A stretch of 64,000 nucleotides of DNA from DATFXM01 sp035315885 (GTDB taxonomy: Bacteria > Acidobacteriota > Blastocatellia > UBA7656), in contig DATFXM010000004.1 of assembly GCA_035315885.1 (NCBI GenBank), positions 1 through 64,000 of the forward strand, read 5' to 3'. The translations under genes and the position numbers were made by a program. A model generated the notes under the pieces. The model was not told the DNA's origin, searched no databases, and worked only from the letters and a program-made list of their open reading frames with translations. Shown here in pieces: positions 27,179-35,115 of the stretch. Position 1 is the stretch's first letter; every line of letters begins with the position of its first letter.

Positions 27179-29148
27179 TCGGACTGCTCCTTGACTTGAA
27201 ATGCTTTTTGGTAACCCCACGCAACCGCCATCAGAATCAAGCCGAGAACAAGGAACGCCACGATCCTGTAAAACTGCCGAAGTTCTGACATATCGAACAC
27301 GATAACCTTGATCACTGTGACGGTGAACAGAACAAGCGCCGCCCATCTGATTCCTGCCGCTCGTCTTACAAATCCGATTACCGCAAGCGCCGCGGCATAG
27401 ACTGACCAGAGAATCGACACTGCCATTTTTCCGAGCCAGTAAAGGTGCGTAATGTCTCGCAGCTTTGGTCGCGAGGCCAGCGCGTCAAAGTACGTGTACG
27501 TTTCGACCGTAAGCACGAACCAGAGCGTACCTGCTCCGATCATTCCTACCGCAAACGCTACTCTGCCCTTCTCATCTTTCTGCTGATGCTTTCGAAGTAG
27601 CCAGGCCGTCGAGAATATCGCCAGCGCAACCGCGGCCGACGAAAGAAAGTAGCGGTTCAGCACCGGCGTGAACAAAGGCCTGTTTTCAAGATCAGTGTCC
27701 CAAAACAACATCTTGCATAGAGACAGGCCCAGCACTCCAAGGCCCAGTATGCGGAGGTTTGTGGATCCGACTTCGAAACTGGCCCAGGCTATCAACAGCG
27801 CTTCGATCGACCACGCGAGTGTTATCCAGTTAGAGCGCAATTGAATCGGTACCGCGAGCGTAACAAACGTCAGCGCCGTCACGACCATCAACAAAATCGC
27901 ACGACGGTCATCCGTCTTGCGCCCGATCATCAGCCGTACAGCACCCGCGTAGATCGCCCCAAGCGTGATCGCCAGTATGCCCATCCATTCGTGGTGATCT
28001 CGATCCAGTAGCTCATAGGCGGTGGCGAAGAAAACGAACGGGTTCAGGAGCAACAAAGCGAGACCTTCGATACTTGCCGCGTGCCTGCGGATAAGCTCCC
28101 GACCAATCTGTGCGGCTAAGAAAATCAGAAATACGGCCGTCTGAAATACAAGAACCGCGGGCCGCTTCGCTGGATGATAGTTCGTGTCGTACCAGGACCA
28201 GAACAGCAAATGAGTTCCGGCGAACGCAATCGAACTTAGACCAGTCCAGCGTCTGAGCACTGCAAGAGCGCCGAAATCAAGCGCCCACAGATATCCAAAG
28301 AGGAACCTGTACTGGTCTCGATCGGATCGCAACAGAACCGGCGCGAGAAACCCTCCGACCAGCGCCATAATCGCGATGGCCGGCGCGTTGTAGAAGTAGG
28401 AGAGGGCCGCCGCCTCGGCCACAAGAATCGCCAGGAAAGAAAATGCGGCCGCTTGATTTATCAGGTGATAAAACCCGAACGCACCGTAAGTCGAAAGGTA
28501 CAGCAGCATGATTCCGCCGGCGGTCATCATCTGTGAAAACACGCGCCAGCCTCTTCTGTGGTAGTGCATTCCGGCTGCGCACAAACCGATTCCCGCAATC
28601 ATCCCTATTGCAACGCGCCCCAACTCGCCGATCCAGCGATTGTCGAAGGCATACTTCAGAAAAAAGGCCAGTGAAAAGAGGATGAGGACCACGGCCGCCC
28701 AACCGAGCCAGCGCCTGCCGATCAGAGACTCGACGTCTTCGGTACTTCTAGCGGCGGGCCTTGGCAACGCAATCGGCTCCTGCTCGACGGCGGGTGGCGG
28801 AGGCGTCGGTGCTGTCGGTGGCGGAGCTGTCGGTGGCGGAGGTGGAACGTCAGTGGGTGCCGTGGAGATTGGTTGAAACGGCGGCGTCTCCGGAACAGTC
28901 GGCTTGACGTCTTCTTTGACGGAAGGGGTTCGAACGTCTGCTGGTGTCTCGAGCGGCGGCCGTGGCATTCGCTCCCTGCGATCTGCTTCCGGCCGGGCTC
29001 GCATAAAAGCGCCTTCCAGAAAGTCGATTCTGGCTCCAAACTCTCGCCTCAAGTTTCGTAGTTGCGCCATTGCCACCAAGGGAAGCACAATGCCGCAGAC
29101 TAATGCACCCAGGAAGACCAGGATCAGGATGGTAATAAGAATTTCCAT
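27175..29148 (-). CDS. DUF2339 polytopic membrane protein
   Basis: 657 residues. A single N-terminal membrane helix (ILITILILVFLGALVCGIVLP) is followed by a proline- and threonine-rich cytoplasmic or periplasmic linker (about 60-140). Then come about 15-18 closely packed hydrophobic helices, starting after IGRRWLGWAAVVLI, the conserved entry of DUF2339. It is coupled to the DUF3999 gene by a 4-nt overlap. The family is widespread and uncharacterised; the Pro-rich linker and helix bundle suggest a structural or transport role in the inner membrane. Only the family call is secure. Confidence 0.87.
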   Translation of the reverse strand: MEILITILILVFLGALVCGIVLPLVAMAQLRNLRREFGARIDFLEGAFMRARPEADRRERMPRPPLETPADVRTPSVKEDVKPTVPETPPFQPISTAPTDVPPPPPTAPPPTAPTPPPPAVEQEPIALPRPAARSTEDVESLIGRRWLGWAAVVLILFSLAFFLKYAFDNRWIGELGRVAIGMIAGIGLCAAGMHYHRRGWRVFSQMMTAGGIMLLYLSTYGAFGFYHLINQAAAFSFLAILVAEAAALSYFYNAPAIAIMALVGGFLAPVLLRSDRDQYRFLFGYLWALDFGALAVLRRWTGLSSIAFAGTHLLFWSWYDTNYHPAKRPAVLVFQTAVFLIFLAAQIGRELIRRHAASIEGLALLLLNPFVFFATAYELLDRDHHEWMGILAITLGAIYAGAVRLMIGRKTDDRRAILLMVVTALTFVTLAVPIQLRSNWITLAWSIEALLIAWASFEVGSTNLRILGLGVLGLSLCKMLFWDTDLENRPLFTPVLNRYFLSSAAVALAIFSTAWLLRKHQQKDEKGRVAFAVGMIGAGTLWFVLTVETYTYFDALASRPKLRDITHLYWLGKMAVSILWSVYAAALAVIGFVRRAAGIRWAALVLFTVTVIKVIVFDMSELRQFYRIVAFLVLGLILMAVAWGYQKAFQVKEQSE

Positions 29149-29256
29149 AAACTGACTAACGTTTCAGCAACAACTTGGTGGGTGAAAACGCTTGGAGGCT
29201 CGCGCAGGTCGGCATTCTATGATTTGATCAGCACGAGGTCAACGCCCAAATAGACC

Positions 29257-29817
29257 TCAGCCGATGCGGCCCGGGCCGAGTACTACTGCACTGTAGGCAA
29301 CCGCTTCCTTATTTCCTCTGTTCGCATACGAGTGCTTCTGGTCCCCGCGGAAAACAACTACGTCCCCTGGAGAGAGCTCGTATTTCTCGCCTGACACCGT
29401 CAGCTCGACACGTCCTGACTCGCAGGCCAGGTACTCGCGTGTTCCCATCCGGTGCGGGACGCCAGTCATTTGTGAACCCGGTTGTAGAAACATGCGATCC
29501 AGTTCCAACCCGTGGATCTGATCGGGCAGAAGCTTGCGAATCAAGACACCACCGCGTTTCTGCGTAGGAATTGAATCCGCGGCGTACAATCGCGCGACCG
29601 CCTTTGGCGGGCTGATCAATTCCTCGACGGGAACCTGAAGCGCCGCCGCGACTTTCACCAGTACCGACACAGTCGGATTAGCCGCGCCGGATTCCAGGTT
29701 CGACCACGTAGGCCTCGGCACTCCCGACACTTTCGAAAGCTGGTCCTGTGTGAGATTCCGGCTCTGCCGCAAATGCCTCACGTTCTGTGCAATGTACCTG
29801 GCAACCGCGTCTTCCAT
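29257..29817 (-). CDS. XRE-type HTH regulator with C-terminal cupin domain
   Basis: 186 residues. Residues about 8-65 form an XRE helix-turn-helix (LRQSRNLTQDQLSKVSGVPRP, then NPTVSVLVKVAAALQV). Residues about 105-180 form a small cupin barrel (YELSPGDVVVFRGDQKHSYAN) that usually binds a small ligand. Proteins of this plan regulate amino-acid, polyamine or redox genes and often their divergent neighbour. Here the divergent SDR-queA-like pair starts 100 bp away, making it a probable target. A TTGACA-N17-TAACAG promoter with extended TG predicts a transcript starting at or next to the ATG. Confidence 0.87.
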   Translation of the reverse strand: MEDAVARYIAQNVRHLRQSRNLTQDQLSKVSGVPRPTWSNLESGAANPTVSVLVKVAAALQVPVEELISPPKAVARLYAADSIPTQKRGGVLIRKLLPDQIHGLELDRMFLQPGSQMTGVPHRMGTREYLACESGRVELTVSGEKYELSPGDVVVFRGDQKHSYANRGNKEAVAYSAVVLGPGRIG

Positions 29818-29823
29818 ACCAAC

Positions 29824-29852
29824 CTGTTAGCATTTGGCCAATATATTGTCAA
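29824..29852 (-). promoter_or_regulatory. Candidate promoter of the XRE-cupin gene
   Basis: On the minus strand a perfect TTGACA (29852-29847) is followed by 17 bp and TGC-TAACAG (hexamer 29829-29824), an extended -10 form with a weak hexamer. The predicted start site would coincide with the ATG at 29817, that is, a leaderless mRNA. The same 100 bp must hold the promoter of the divergent SDR gene. Confidence 0.4.
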
Positions 29853-29916
29853 CCGTGATGACATATCGACGGTGCAATCGTACGATGATGTGCAGGGCGA
29901 TGGAGGTGAGAAGACA

Positions 29917-30651
29917 ATGTTCGATACAAGAGACAAGTCGATATTGATCACCGGTGGAAGTCGCGGACTCGGCCGCGCGCTGGCGCTCAAGCTGAGTGCA
30001 GAAGGTGCGAGAGTTGTTCTGGTGGCTCGCGAAACGCTCTCCCTCGACCGGACTATCGCCGAGATCCGACGGGCCGGGGGCAGCGCGTTTGCCATTGCCG
30101 CCGACGTGGGAGACAAGGAAGCGATCTATCCGATTGTCGGACAGGCGGCCGCGCTTGCCGGACCAATCGATGTGTTGATCAACAATGCAAGCAGCCTTGG
30201 GCCGGTGCCGTTGCGGTTGCTCGCGGACACGGACTGCGAGGATTTCGAACGAGTCCTTGCGGTAAACACAATTGGGCCGTTCAGGCTAATAAAAGCTGTC
30301 GCGGGTTCAATGGCGCTAAGACAGAGCGGGCTGGTTGTGAATATATCCTCCGACGCGGCTGTGGAAGCCTATTCCGGCTGGGGAGTCTACAGCGCATCCA
30401 AAGCCGCGCTGGATCACCTGACTAGAATCGCGGCGGTCGAGTTTGCGGGCACCGGAGTACGCTTCTTGAGTGTCGATCCCGGTGAGCTCGATACACAGAT
30501 GCATGCCGACGCGATGCCGGACGCCGATCCCGCTACCTTGAAGCGGCCCGAGATGGCTGCTGAAGAGATCTTTTCGATAATCCGTTCCGCCGATGAGATC
30601 GAGAGCGGAGCAAGGCTGATAGCCTCGGAACGGGGGGTACTGCGATGTTAG
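29917..30651 (+). CDS. Short-chain dehydrogenase/reductase
   Basis: 244 residues from the ATG at 29917, preceded by GGAGGTGAG. The longer open frame back to 29773 overlaps the divergent gene and is rejected. A classical SDR: nucleotide-binding TGGSRGLG at 12-19, NNAS in the middle, and the catalytic Ser ... Tyr-x3-Lys set in NISSDAA ... VYSASKAALDH. An Arg after the glycine motif suggests NADP(H). The substrate is unknown. The stop overlaps the start of the QueA-like gene, so the two are co-translated and likely act in one pathway. Confidence 0.9.
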   Translation: MFDTRDKSILITGGSRGLGRALALKLSAEGARVVLVARETLSLDRTIAEIRRAGGSAFAIAADVGDKEAIYPIVGQAAALAGPIDVLINNASSLGPVPLRLLADTDCEDFERVLAVNTIGPFRLIKAVAGSMALRQSGLVVNISSDAAVEAYSGWGVYSASKAALDHLTRIAAVEFAGTGVRFLSVDPGELDTQMHADAMPDADPATLKRPEMAAEEIFSIIRSADEIESGARLIASERGVLRC

Positions 30652-31649
30652 CCGCACGCGAACCACGCAATGACGAACTGGCGGTGAGGCTTCTGGTGCT
30701 AGACGAACTCGGGTTGCACGACAGCGCGATCGAGTTGTTGCACGAATACCTTCGCCCTGGGGATCTGCTGGTGGTGAACGACGCGGCAACGATACCAGCG
30801 TCTCTGCACGGACGCGACCGCAGCGGCAATCCCCTGGAGGTACGGTTGACTTTGCAACTCGACGAGCGGACTTGGCGCGCGGTGTTGTTTGGTGCAGGAG
30901 ACTGGCGAATTGCAACGGAGGAGCGGCCTCGGCCGCCGCGCTTGCGAGCTGGTGATGAGATTTCGTTTAGCGAGGACTTCAAGGCCAGCGTGGTGAGGGA
31001 GAGCGGGCTGTCGGGCCGACTTCTGGACCTGGAATTCAACGTGGGCGGCGCCCAGCTATGGCGCGGTATTTATGCGCTCGGCCGGCCGGTTCAGTACTCG
31101 TATATGAAATCGGAGCTTGATCTCTGGTCGGTACAGAACGTCTACGGTGGCAGACCGTGGGCTGTCGAGATGCCCAGCGCGGGACACGCGTTCAACTGGC
31201 GACTGCTTTTGAGTTTGAGAGAACACGGGGTTCAAATCGCGTCGTTGACTCATGGGGCCGGATTGTCATCGACCGGCGATCCGGAAATCGATCGCGATCT
31301 GCCGATGGCTGAGAGGTTCGAGATACCCGCAGCGACAATGCAGGCGGTCGAGGAGACTAGAGCGCGAGGCGGGCGCGTGATCGCGGTAGGAACTTCTGTA
31401 GTGCGCGCATTGGAGAGCTACGGCAATGAGTTGGTTGGTCTCACCGAATTGAAAATCGGGGCGGGCTATAGACTGAAGAAGGTAGATGGCTTGATCACCG
31501 GCACGCACGAGGTCTCGGAGAGTCACTATCAACTGCTTCGGGCATTCGTGTCCGACTCGACGCTTGCGAGGATCAGCGCTTTTGTCGAGGGGCACAATTA
31601 CCTGACGCACGAGTTTGGAGATCTGTGCCTGATAAGTGCTGAGTGCTGA
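30645..31649 (+). CDS. QueA-like S-adenosylmethionine:tRNA ribosyltransferase-isomerase family protein (divergent)
   Basis: 334 residues. The opening LLVLDE ... YLRPGDLLVVNDAATIPASLHGR matches the QueA fold, and the C-terminal part (GTSVVRALES ... GLITGTHEVSESHYQLLRAF) fits as well. The canonical active-region motif PTAGLHF is replaced by MPSAGHAFNW. The protein therefore belongs to the divergent QueA-like subfamily rather than clear queuosine-pathway QueA. Canonical QueA adds the cyclopentene ring precursor to preQ1-tRNA; whether this copy does is doubtful. No tgt or queG is nearby. The stop codon is part of a heptamer array (31638-31658). Confidence 0.75.
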   Translation: MLAAREPRNDELAVRLLVLDELGLHDSAIELLHEYLRPGDLLVVNDAATIPASLHGRDRSGNPLEVRLTLQLDERTWRAVLFGAGDWRIATEERPRPPRLRAGDEISFSEDFKASVVRESGLSGRLLDLEFNVGGAQLWRGIYALGRPVQYSYMKSELDLWSVQNVYGGRPWAVEMPSAGHAFNWRLLLSLREHGVQIASLTHGAGLSSTGDPEIDRDLPMAERFEIPAATMQAVEETRARGGRVIAVGTSVVRALESYGNELVGLTELKIGAGYRLKKVDGLITGTHEVSESHYQLLRAFVSDSTLARISAFVEGHNYLTHEFGDLCLISAEC

Positions 31650-31906
31650 GTGCTGAGTGTCAACCCCGAAGGGGGTTGTAGAACGAAGCCCAGGGTTACC
31701 CATCCTCGGCTACCCTGGGTTAAGTCGTCTAAGGAATCCAACCCCGAAGGGGTTGCAGAAGGTATACGAGTCTTGGTTATAGCAGTGTGCTTTCTCCAAC
31801 CTCTTCGGGGTTGCGTCGTTTTTGAACGCCAACCCAGGGTAGCCGCGGACGGCAACCCTGGGCTTTGTTCTGCAACCCCTTCGGGTTGGCACTCAGCACT
31901 CACCAC
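31638..31906. repeat. Compound inverted repeat element with CAACCCCGAAGGGGTTG palindromes
   Basis: Left arm: three GCTGAGT heptamers (31638-31658), a CAACCCC-GAA-GGGGTTG-type palindrome (about 31661-31679), a CCCAGGGTT...ACCCTGGG inverted pair (about 31691-31723) and a second palindrome (about 31740-31757). Right arm, in mirror order: CAACC...GGGGTTG (about 31798-31815), AACCCAGGGT...ACCCTGGG (about 31831-31864), a third palindrome (31873-31889) and ACTCAGC heptamers (31891-31904). The whole fills the 263 bp between two convergent genes. Confidence 0.85.
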
Positions 31907-31912
31907 TCTCCC

Positions 31913-32755
31913 TCATCCCCGGCTTGAATGAACGGCCGCCAACTTCCAGTCCGTTCCTTTATTTATGAAGGTCAGAGTGTAAAAGATCGTGAGCGGGCTT
32001 GGATCCGGGCCGCTCGCAGCACCGGGAATCGAGATGCGTTGTCGTAGCGACTTGCCCCGCACTATTGCGGTGTCGCCATACACCGAAACCGCAACGTCGC
32101 TGGTCTCCAGTTTCGAGTATTTCAACTGGCCGGACTTCAAGTTGTCGAGCAAGCGTTCGCGAGTCCATCTGTCTCCGTTGCTATGCGTCCAAACGAGAGT
32201 CTCGTCCGTGATTGATTCCAGCGAAGAGATGTCAGCCGTCAGGAGCGCCCGGTGAAAGCCGGCATCCAGGTCCGCGATTTCCTTTCGCAGTTCATCTTGC
32301 GCTTCGGGCATCTTGGTCGCCTGCCACGCTACCGCTTGCCACATGCCGTTCCGCTTCAGAAAAGTGCCGGTGTTCAGGAATTGTGCGATGGAAGTCTTGC
32401 CGTTTCTCACGGTGGTCGCAGTCAAGCGAAACGCTACGATAGCCGTGTCGCCGTACTGCTGAATGCGAATGTCCTCGGCGCCGTAGGTTGTTGGTTGAGC
32501 CGGACGCGTCGTTGCAGGCGTAGCTCTCGCCTCGCGTATTATGTCGGCTTTCCCGATTCGCCGCCCGGAAGAACCCGTGTAGATCAGATCCTCAGCCCAG
32601 AAGCGATCGTGCATGGCGGCGTCGTTCCGTGAAGCTCCCGCGAGGAACTCCTTCAGCAGAGCAGTCAGTTCGCCTGAATCGTCGCTTCGGTGTTGTGCGG
32701 CGGCGCCGAACCCCAGGATCAACAACACGGTTATTGGATAGATAAGTCGTCTCAT
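31913..32755 (-). CDS. Exported protein with two SnoaL/DUF4440-like domains
   Basis: 280 residues with an N-terminal signal peptide (LIYPITVLLILGFGAAAQ). Two tandem NTF2-like cone domains follow: about 28-145 (FLAGASRNDAAMHDRFWAEDLIYTGSSGR) and about 158-280 (ISSLESITDETLVWTHSNGDRWTR). Each has the W-x-x-D and late beta-strand pattern of DUF4440. Such proteins bind small molecules or act as isomerase-like folds, and no catalytic residue can be proposed here. The gene stands alone; its stop falls in a CTCATCC repeat word. No partner is evident. Confidence 0.82.
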   Translation of the reverse strand: MRRLIYPITVLLILGFGAAAQHRSDDSGELTALLKEFLAGASRNDAAMHDRFWAEDLIYTGSSGRRIGKADIIREARATPATTRPAQPTTYGAEDIRIQQYGDTAIVAFRLTATTVRNGKTSIAQFLNTGTFLKRNGMWQAVAWQATKMPEAQDELRKEIADLDAGFHRALLTADISSLESITDETLVWTHSNGDRWTRERLLDNLKSGQLKYSKLETSDVAVSVYGDTAIVRGKSLRQRISIPGAASGPDPSPLTIFYTLTFINKGTDWKLAAVHSSRG

Positions 32756-32768
32756 AAACGGTCCACCT

Positions 32769-32891
32769 CAGTTTAGGGTTCAGGGTTTCGGGTTTCTAGT
32801 TTCTGGTTAAGCGAGATGACTTCCAACTGATGGGATTGTCAGGAAAGACCAACCAGAAACTAGAAACCCAAAACCATAAACCCGAAACCCG
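32769..32891. repeat. Heptamer arrays in perfect inverted orientation
   Basis: Left array (32769-32810): units CAGTTTA, GGGTTCA, GGGTTTC, GGGTTTC, TAGTTTC, TGGTTAA. Right array (32851-32891): AACCAGA, AACTAGA, AACCCAA, AACCATA, AACCCGA, AACCCG. Positions 32790-32808 and 32851-32869 are a perfect 19-bp inverted repeat. The element lies between the promoter side of the SnoaL-like gene and the stop of the exonuclease gene. Confidence 0.9.
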
Positions 32892-32893
32892 TC

Positions 32894-33772
32894 TTACCGC
32901 CGACTGTCTGCTGCTTTCGAGGCTCTGGCGAAAAGCTCGCCCGACTTCAACCTGTTGCAGAGTTCCTTAAAGTCCGAGTGTGGGCTCACCCAACGTAGAT
33001 CATCGACTGAATCAAATACCGGGACGTCCAGCCGTAGCGTAGCCAGCGTACGAAACAGAAGAGCGTTGTCCCATTGTTCGAACAAAGACGTCGCAAGGCG
33101 TCGAGCTCCGCGAATCGATGAATCCCACTCGCGCCAGTCTTTCGGAATGTTCTCGAGATGGGAATATCGAGACAGAACCATTGCGGCAGCCTTAGGTCCC
33201 CAGCCCGCCACGCCAGGAAATCCATCGGCGCTGTCGCCCACTACCGCGAGATAGTCCGGTATTGACCGCGGCGGCACGCCGAACTTTTGAATCACTCCCT
33301 CCTCATCTCGAATGGTCTCGCGTCTGCGGTCCAGTTGGACGACGCGAGTCCCGATCACGCACTGGCTCAAGTCTTTATCCGGAGTACAGATGATTACTTG
33401 AGTCACCCGGTCGTCCGCGGCCGCCTTTGCTGCAGCCGCGGCCAATGCATCATCAGCTTCGAATTCAATCATCGGCCATACAACGACTCCCATCGAATCG
33501 AGGGCCTCCTCGAGTAGAGGAAACTGCGAGAGCAACTCTGGAGGGACTCCTGCGCTTGTCTTGTAACCCGCGTACAAGTCGTTCCTGAAGGACTCGATCA
33601 CATGGTCAGTAGCCACTCCAAGGTGTGTCGCGCCTCTTTCGAACATCGACAAAACGGAATGCAGAACGCCGCGCACCGCACCAATTTCCTGACCGCTCGT
33701 ATCAGCAGCCGATGGCACGGCGAAAAAGTGACGAAACAGTTCATAGGTACCGTCCACAAGATGCACCAGCAT
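32894..33772 (-). CDS. 5'-3' exonuclease (PolA N-terminal / flap endonuclease family)
   Basis: 292 residues corresponding to the stand-alone exonuclease domain of DNA polymerase I. Metal-binding acidic motifs are visible: VDGTYELFR at the start, FEADDALAA near 110, CTPDKDLSQ near 135, and the helix-hairpin-helix segment GDSADGFPGVAGWGPKAA near 185, all in canonical order. It should cleave 5' ends or flaps during replication or repair in the cytoplasm. A full polA must be elsewhere. The AraC gene lies 41 bp upstream on the same strand, so a two-gene unit is possible. Confidence 0.9.
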   Translation of the reverse strand: MLVHLVDGTYELFRHFFAVPSAADTSGQEIGAVRGVLHSVLSMFERGATHLGVATDHVIESFRNDLYAGYKTSAGVPPELLSQFPLLEEALDSMGVVVWPMIEFEADDALAAAAAKAAADDRVTQVIICTPDKDLSQCVIGTRVVQLDRRRETIRDEEGVIQKFGVPPRSIPDYLAVVGDSADGFPGVAGWGPKAAAMVLSRYSHLENIPKDWREWDSSIRGARRLATSLFEQWDNALLFRTLATLRLDVPVFDSVDDLRWVSPHSDFKELCNRLKSGELFARASKAADSRR

Positions 33773-33813
33773 ATTGACTCCGAGTCGAAACGAATCGCCG
33801 TGGGGCGGCGGGA

Positions 33814-34593
33814 TCAGCTTTCAAAATAGCGAGTCGGCGTCGTGCCGAGCTGTTTTCTGAACATAGAGATGAACGCGCTCGTGCTGTTGTAGCCCGCGCT
33901 CATTGCTGCTTCAGTGACCTTCTCGCCCGAAGCGAGCAGTTGGACCGCGTGCAGCAGCCGAAGCTGTTGGCGCCACTTTCGGAAGGTCATGTTCGTTTCG
34001 GTGATGAACAGCCGCTCGATTGTCCGTTTGCTGGCTCCGCAGTCCCTGCAGAGCCTTTCGAGCGTACGCGTCTCCGCGGGGTCGTCCAGCAACTTATGCA
34101 CGACTCTCAACGCGCGAGGATCAGAAGGTTGCGGAAGTTGAAGCGGTACTGAGTGAACTGCTTTCAACTGGTCAGCGATGATTTCGATCACCCGCCTTTG
34201 CATGGGCTTGCCTTTGTTCAGCCGCTGCATGTTACACGCGTGGAGGATCAACTCCTTAAGCAAAGGCGACACGTTCATGACGAAGCAAGTATTAGGAAGC
34301 GCGCGCACCAGCTTTGGGAGCAGGTAAAGAGTCCTCATAGAGACCTGGCCCGACATTTTTATCGAATGCGGTACGCGAGCCGGTATCCAAACTGCGCGCA
34401 TTGGGGGAACGACCCAGATTCCGAGGCGAGTGAGAACGGTCATGACGCCCTTTGATGCGAAGACGAGTTGGTCTTCGGGGTGCGAGTGCTCGACGATGAC
34501 ATGGCCGTTGTCGAAGTCGCAAGAGACGCTTGCGATGTGGGCTCTCGGAACACCTCTGCGGCTCGACAGGATACTGTGACACTTATGCGACAT
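33814..34593 (-). CDS. AraC family transcriptional regulator
   Basis: 259 residues. The N-terminal cupin-like sensor (HVIVEHSHPEDQLVFASKGVMTVLTRLG ... PARVPH) is typical of the AraC-cupin subgroup that includes small-molecule sensors. The C-terminal 100 residues hold the paired HTH, with LERLCRDCGASKRTIERLF as the first motif and VTEAAMSAGYNSTSAFISMFRK as the second. The ligand is unknown. The divergent VOC-domain gene starts 77 bp away and is a reasonable target. The gene may also be autoregulated. Confidence 0.9.
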   Translation of the reverse strand: MSHKCHSILSSRRGVPRAHIASVSCDFDNGHVIVEHSHPEDQLVFASKGVMTVLTRLGIWVVPPMRAVWIPARVPHSIKMSGQVSMRTLYLLPKLVRALPNTCFVMNVSPLLKELILHACNMQRLNKGKPMQRRVIEIIADQLKAVHSVPLQLPQPSDPRALRVVHKLLDDPAETRTLERLCRDCGASKRTIERLFITETNMTFRKWRQQLRLLHAVQLLASGEKVTEAAMSAGYNSTSAFISMFRKQLGTTPTRYFES

Positions 34594-34670
34594 TTCTTGT
34601 CACAATAGCGAGAGACAATAACGAGGCGCAAGTGCTATGGTTCGCGAAAACGGTAGAAAGGAAATGCGCG

Positions 34671-35042
34671 ATGTTAGAGTCAGCCGAAATGATGGGTTTT
34701 GTTTTCACGAAGGACTACGACAAGGCGAGAGCATTTTATGAAGGGAGCCTATCGTTCAAGTTTGTGAGCCTCGATCAGTTTGCGCTGGTGATGAACACCG
34801 GGAAGAACCTGATTCGAATTGTGAAGCTTCCGGACTTCACGCCGGCCAAGGCTACGGTTCTCGGCTGGGAAGTGAAGGACATCGAGGCGAGCGTTGCGGC
34901 TCTGTCCAGGAACGGGGTGTTGTTTGAGGACTATCCATTTATTGAGGATCGCGAGCGATTGATCTGGACGGCTCCGGACGGTTCAAAAGTCGCGTGGTTC
35001 AAGGATCCGGACGGAAACGTGCTCTCGGTCAGTCAACATTGA
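34671..35042 (+). CDS. VOC (glyoxalase/bleomycin-resistance) superfamily protein
   Basis: 123 residues from the ATG at 34671, preceded by AGGAAA. The longer frame to 34530 overlaps the divergent AraC gene. Two beta-alpha-beta-beta-beta modules are visible: FTKDYDKARAFYEGSLSFKF and VKDIEASVAALSRNGVLFEDY ... WFKDPDGNVLSVSQH. The C-terminal DPDGN is the family signature. The usual metal ligands are not all present, so enzyme or binding protein cannot be decided. Divergent AraC control is likely. A heptamer array begins three bases after the stop. Confidence 0.85.
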   Translation: MLESAEMMGFVFTKDYDKARAFYEGSLSFKFVSLDQFALVMNTGKNLIRIVKLPDFTPAKATVLGWEVKDIEASVAALSRNGVLFEDYPFIEDRERLIWTAPDGSKVAWFKDPDGNVLSVSQH

Positions 35043-35044
35043 AT

Positions 35045-35115
35045 GCTGAGTGGTGAGTGCTGAGTGGTGAGTGCTGAGTGCTCAGAACTCAAAGCTCAGG
35101 ACTCAGAACTCAAAT
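35045..35115. repeat. Inverted heptamer arrays between convergent genes
   Basis: GCTGAGT/GGTGAGT alternating units at 35045-35079 are mirrored by CTCAGAA, CTCAAAG, CTCAGGA, CTCAGAA, CTCAAAT at 35081-35115. The TGA stop of the minus-strand DUF1015 gene (35112-35110) is inside the last unit. The block fills the whole intergenic gap. Confidence 0.9.
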
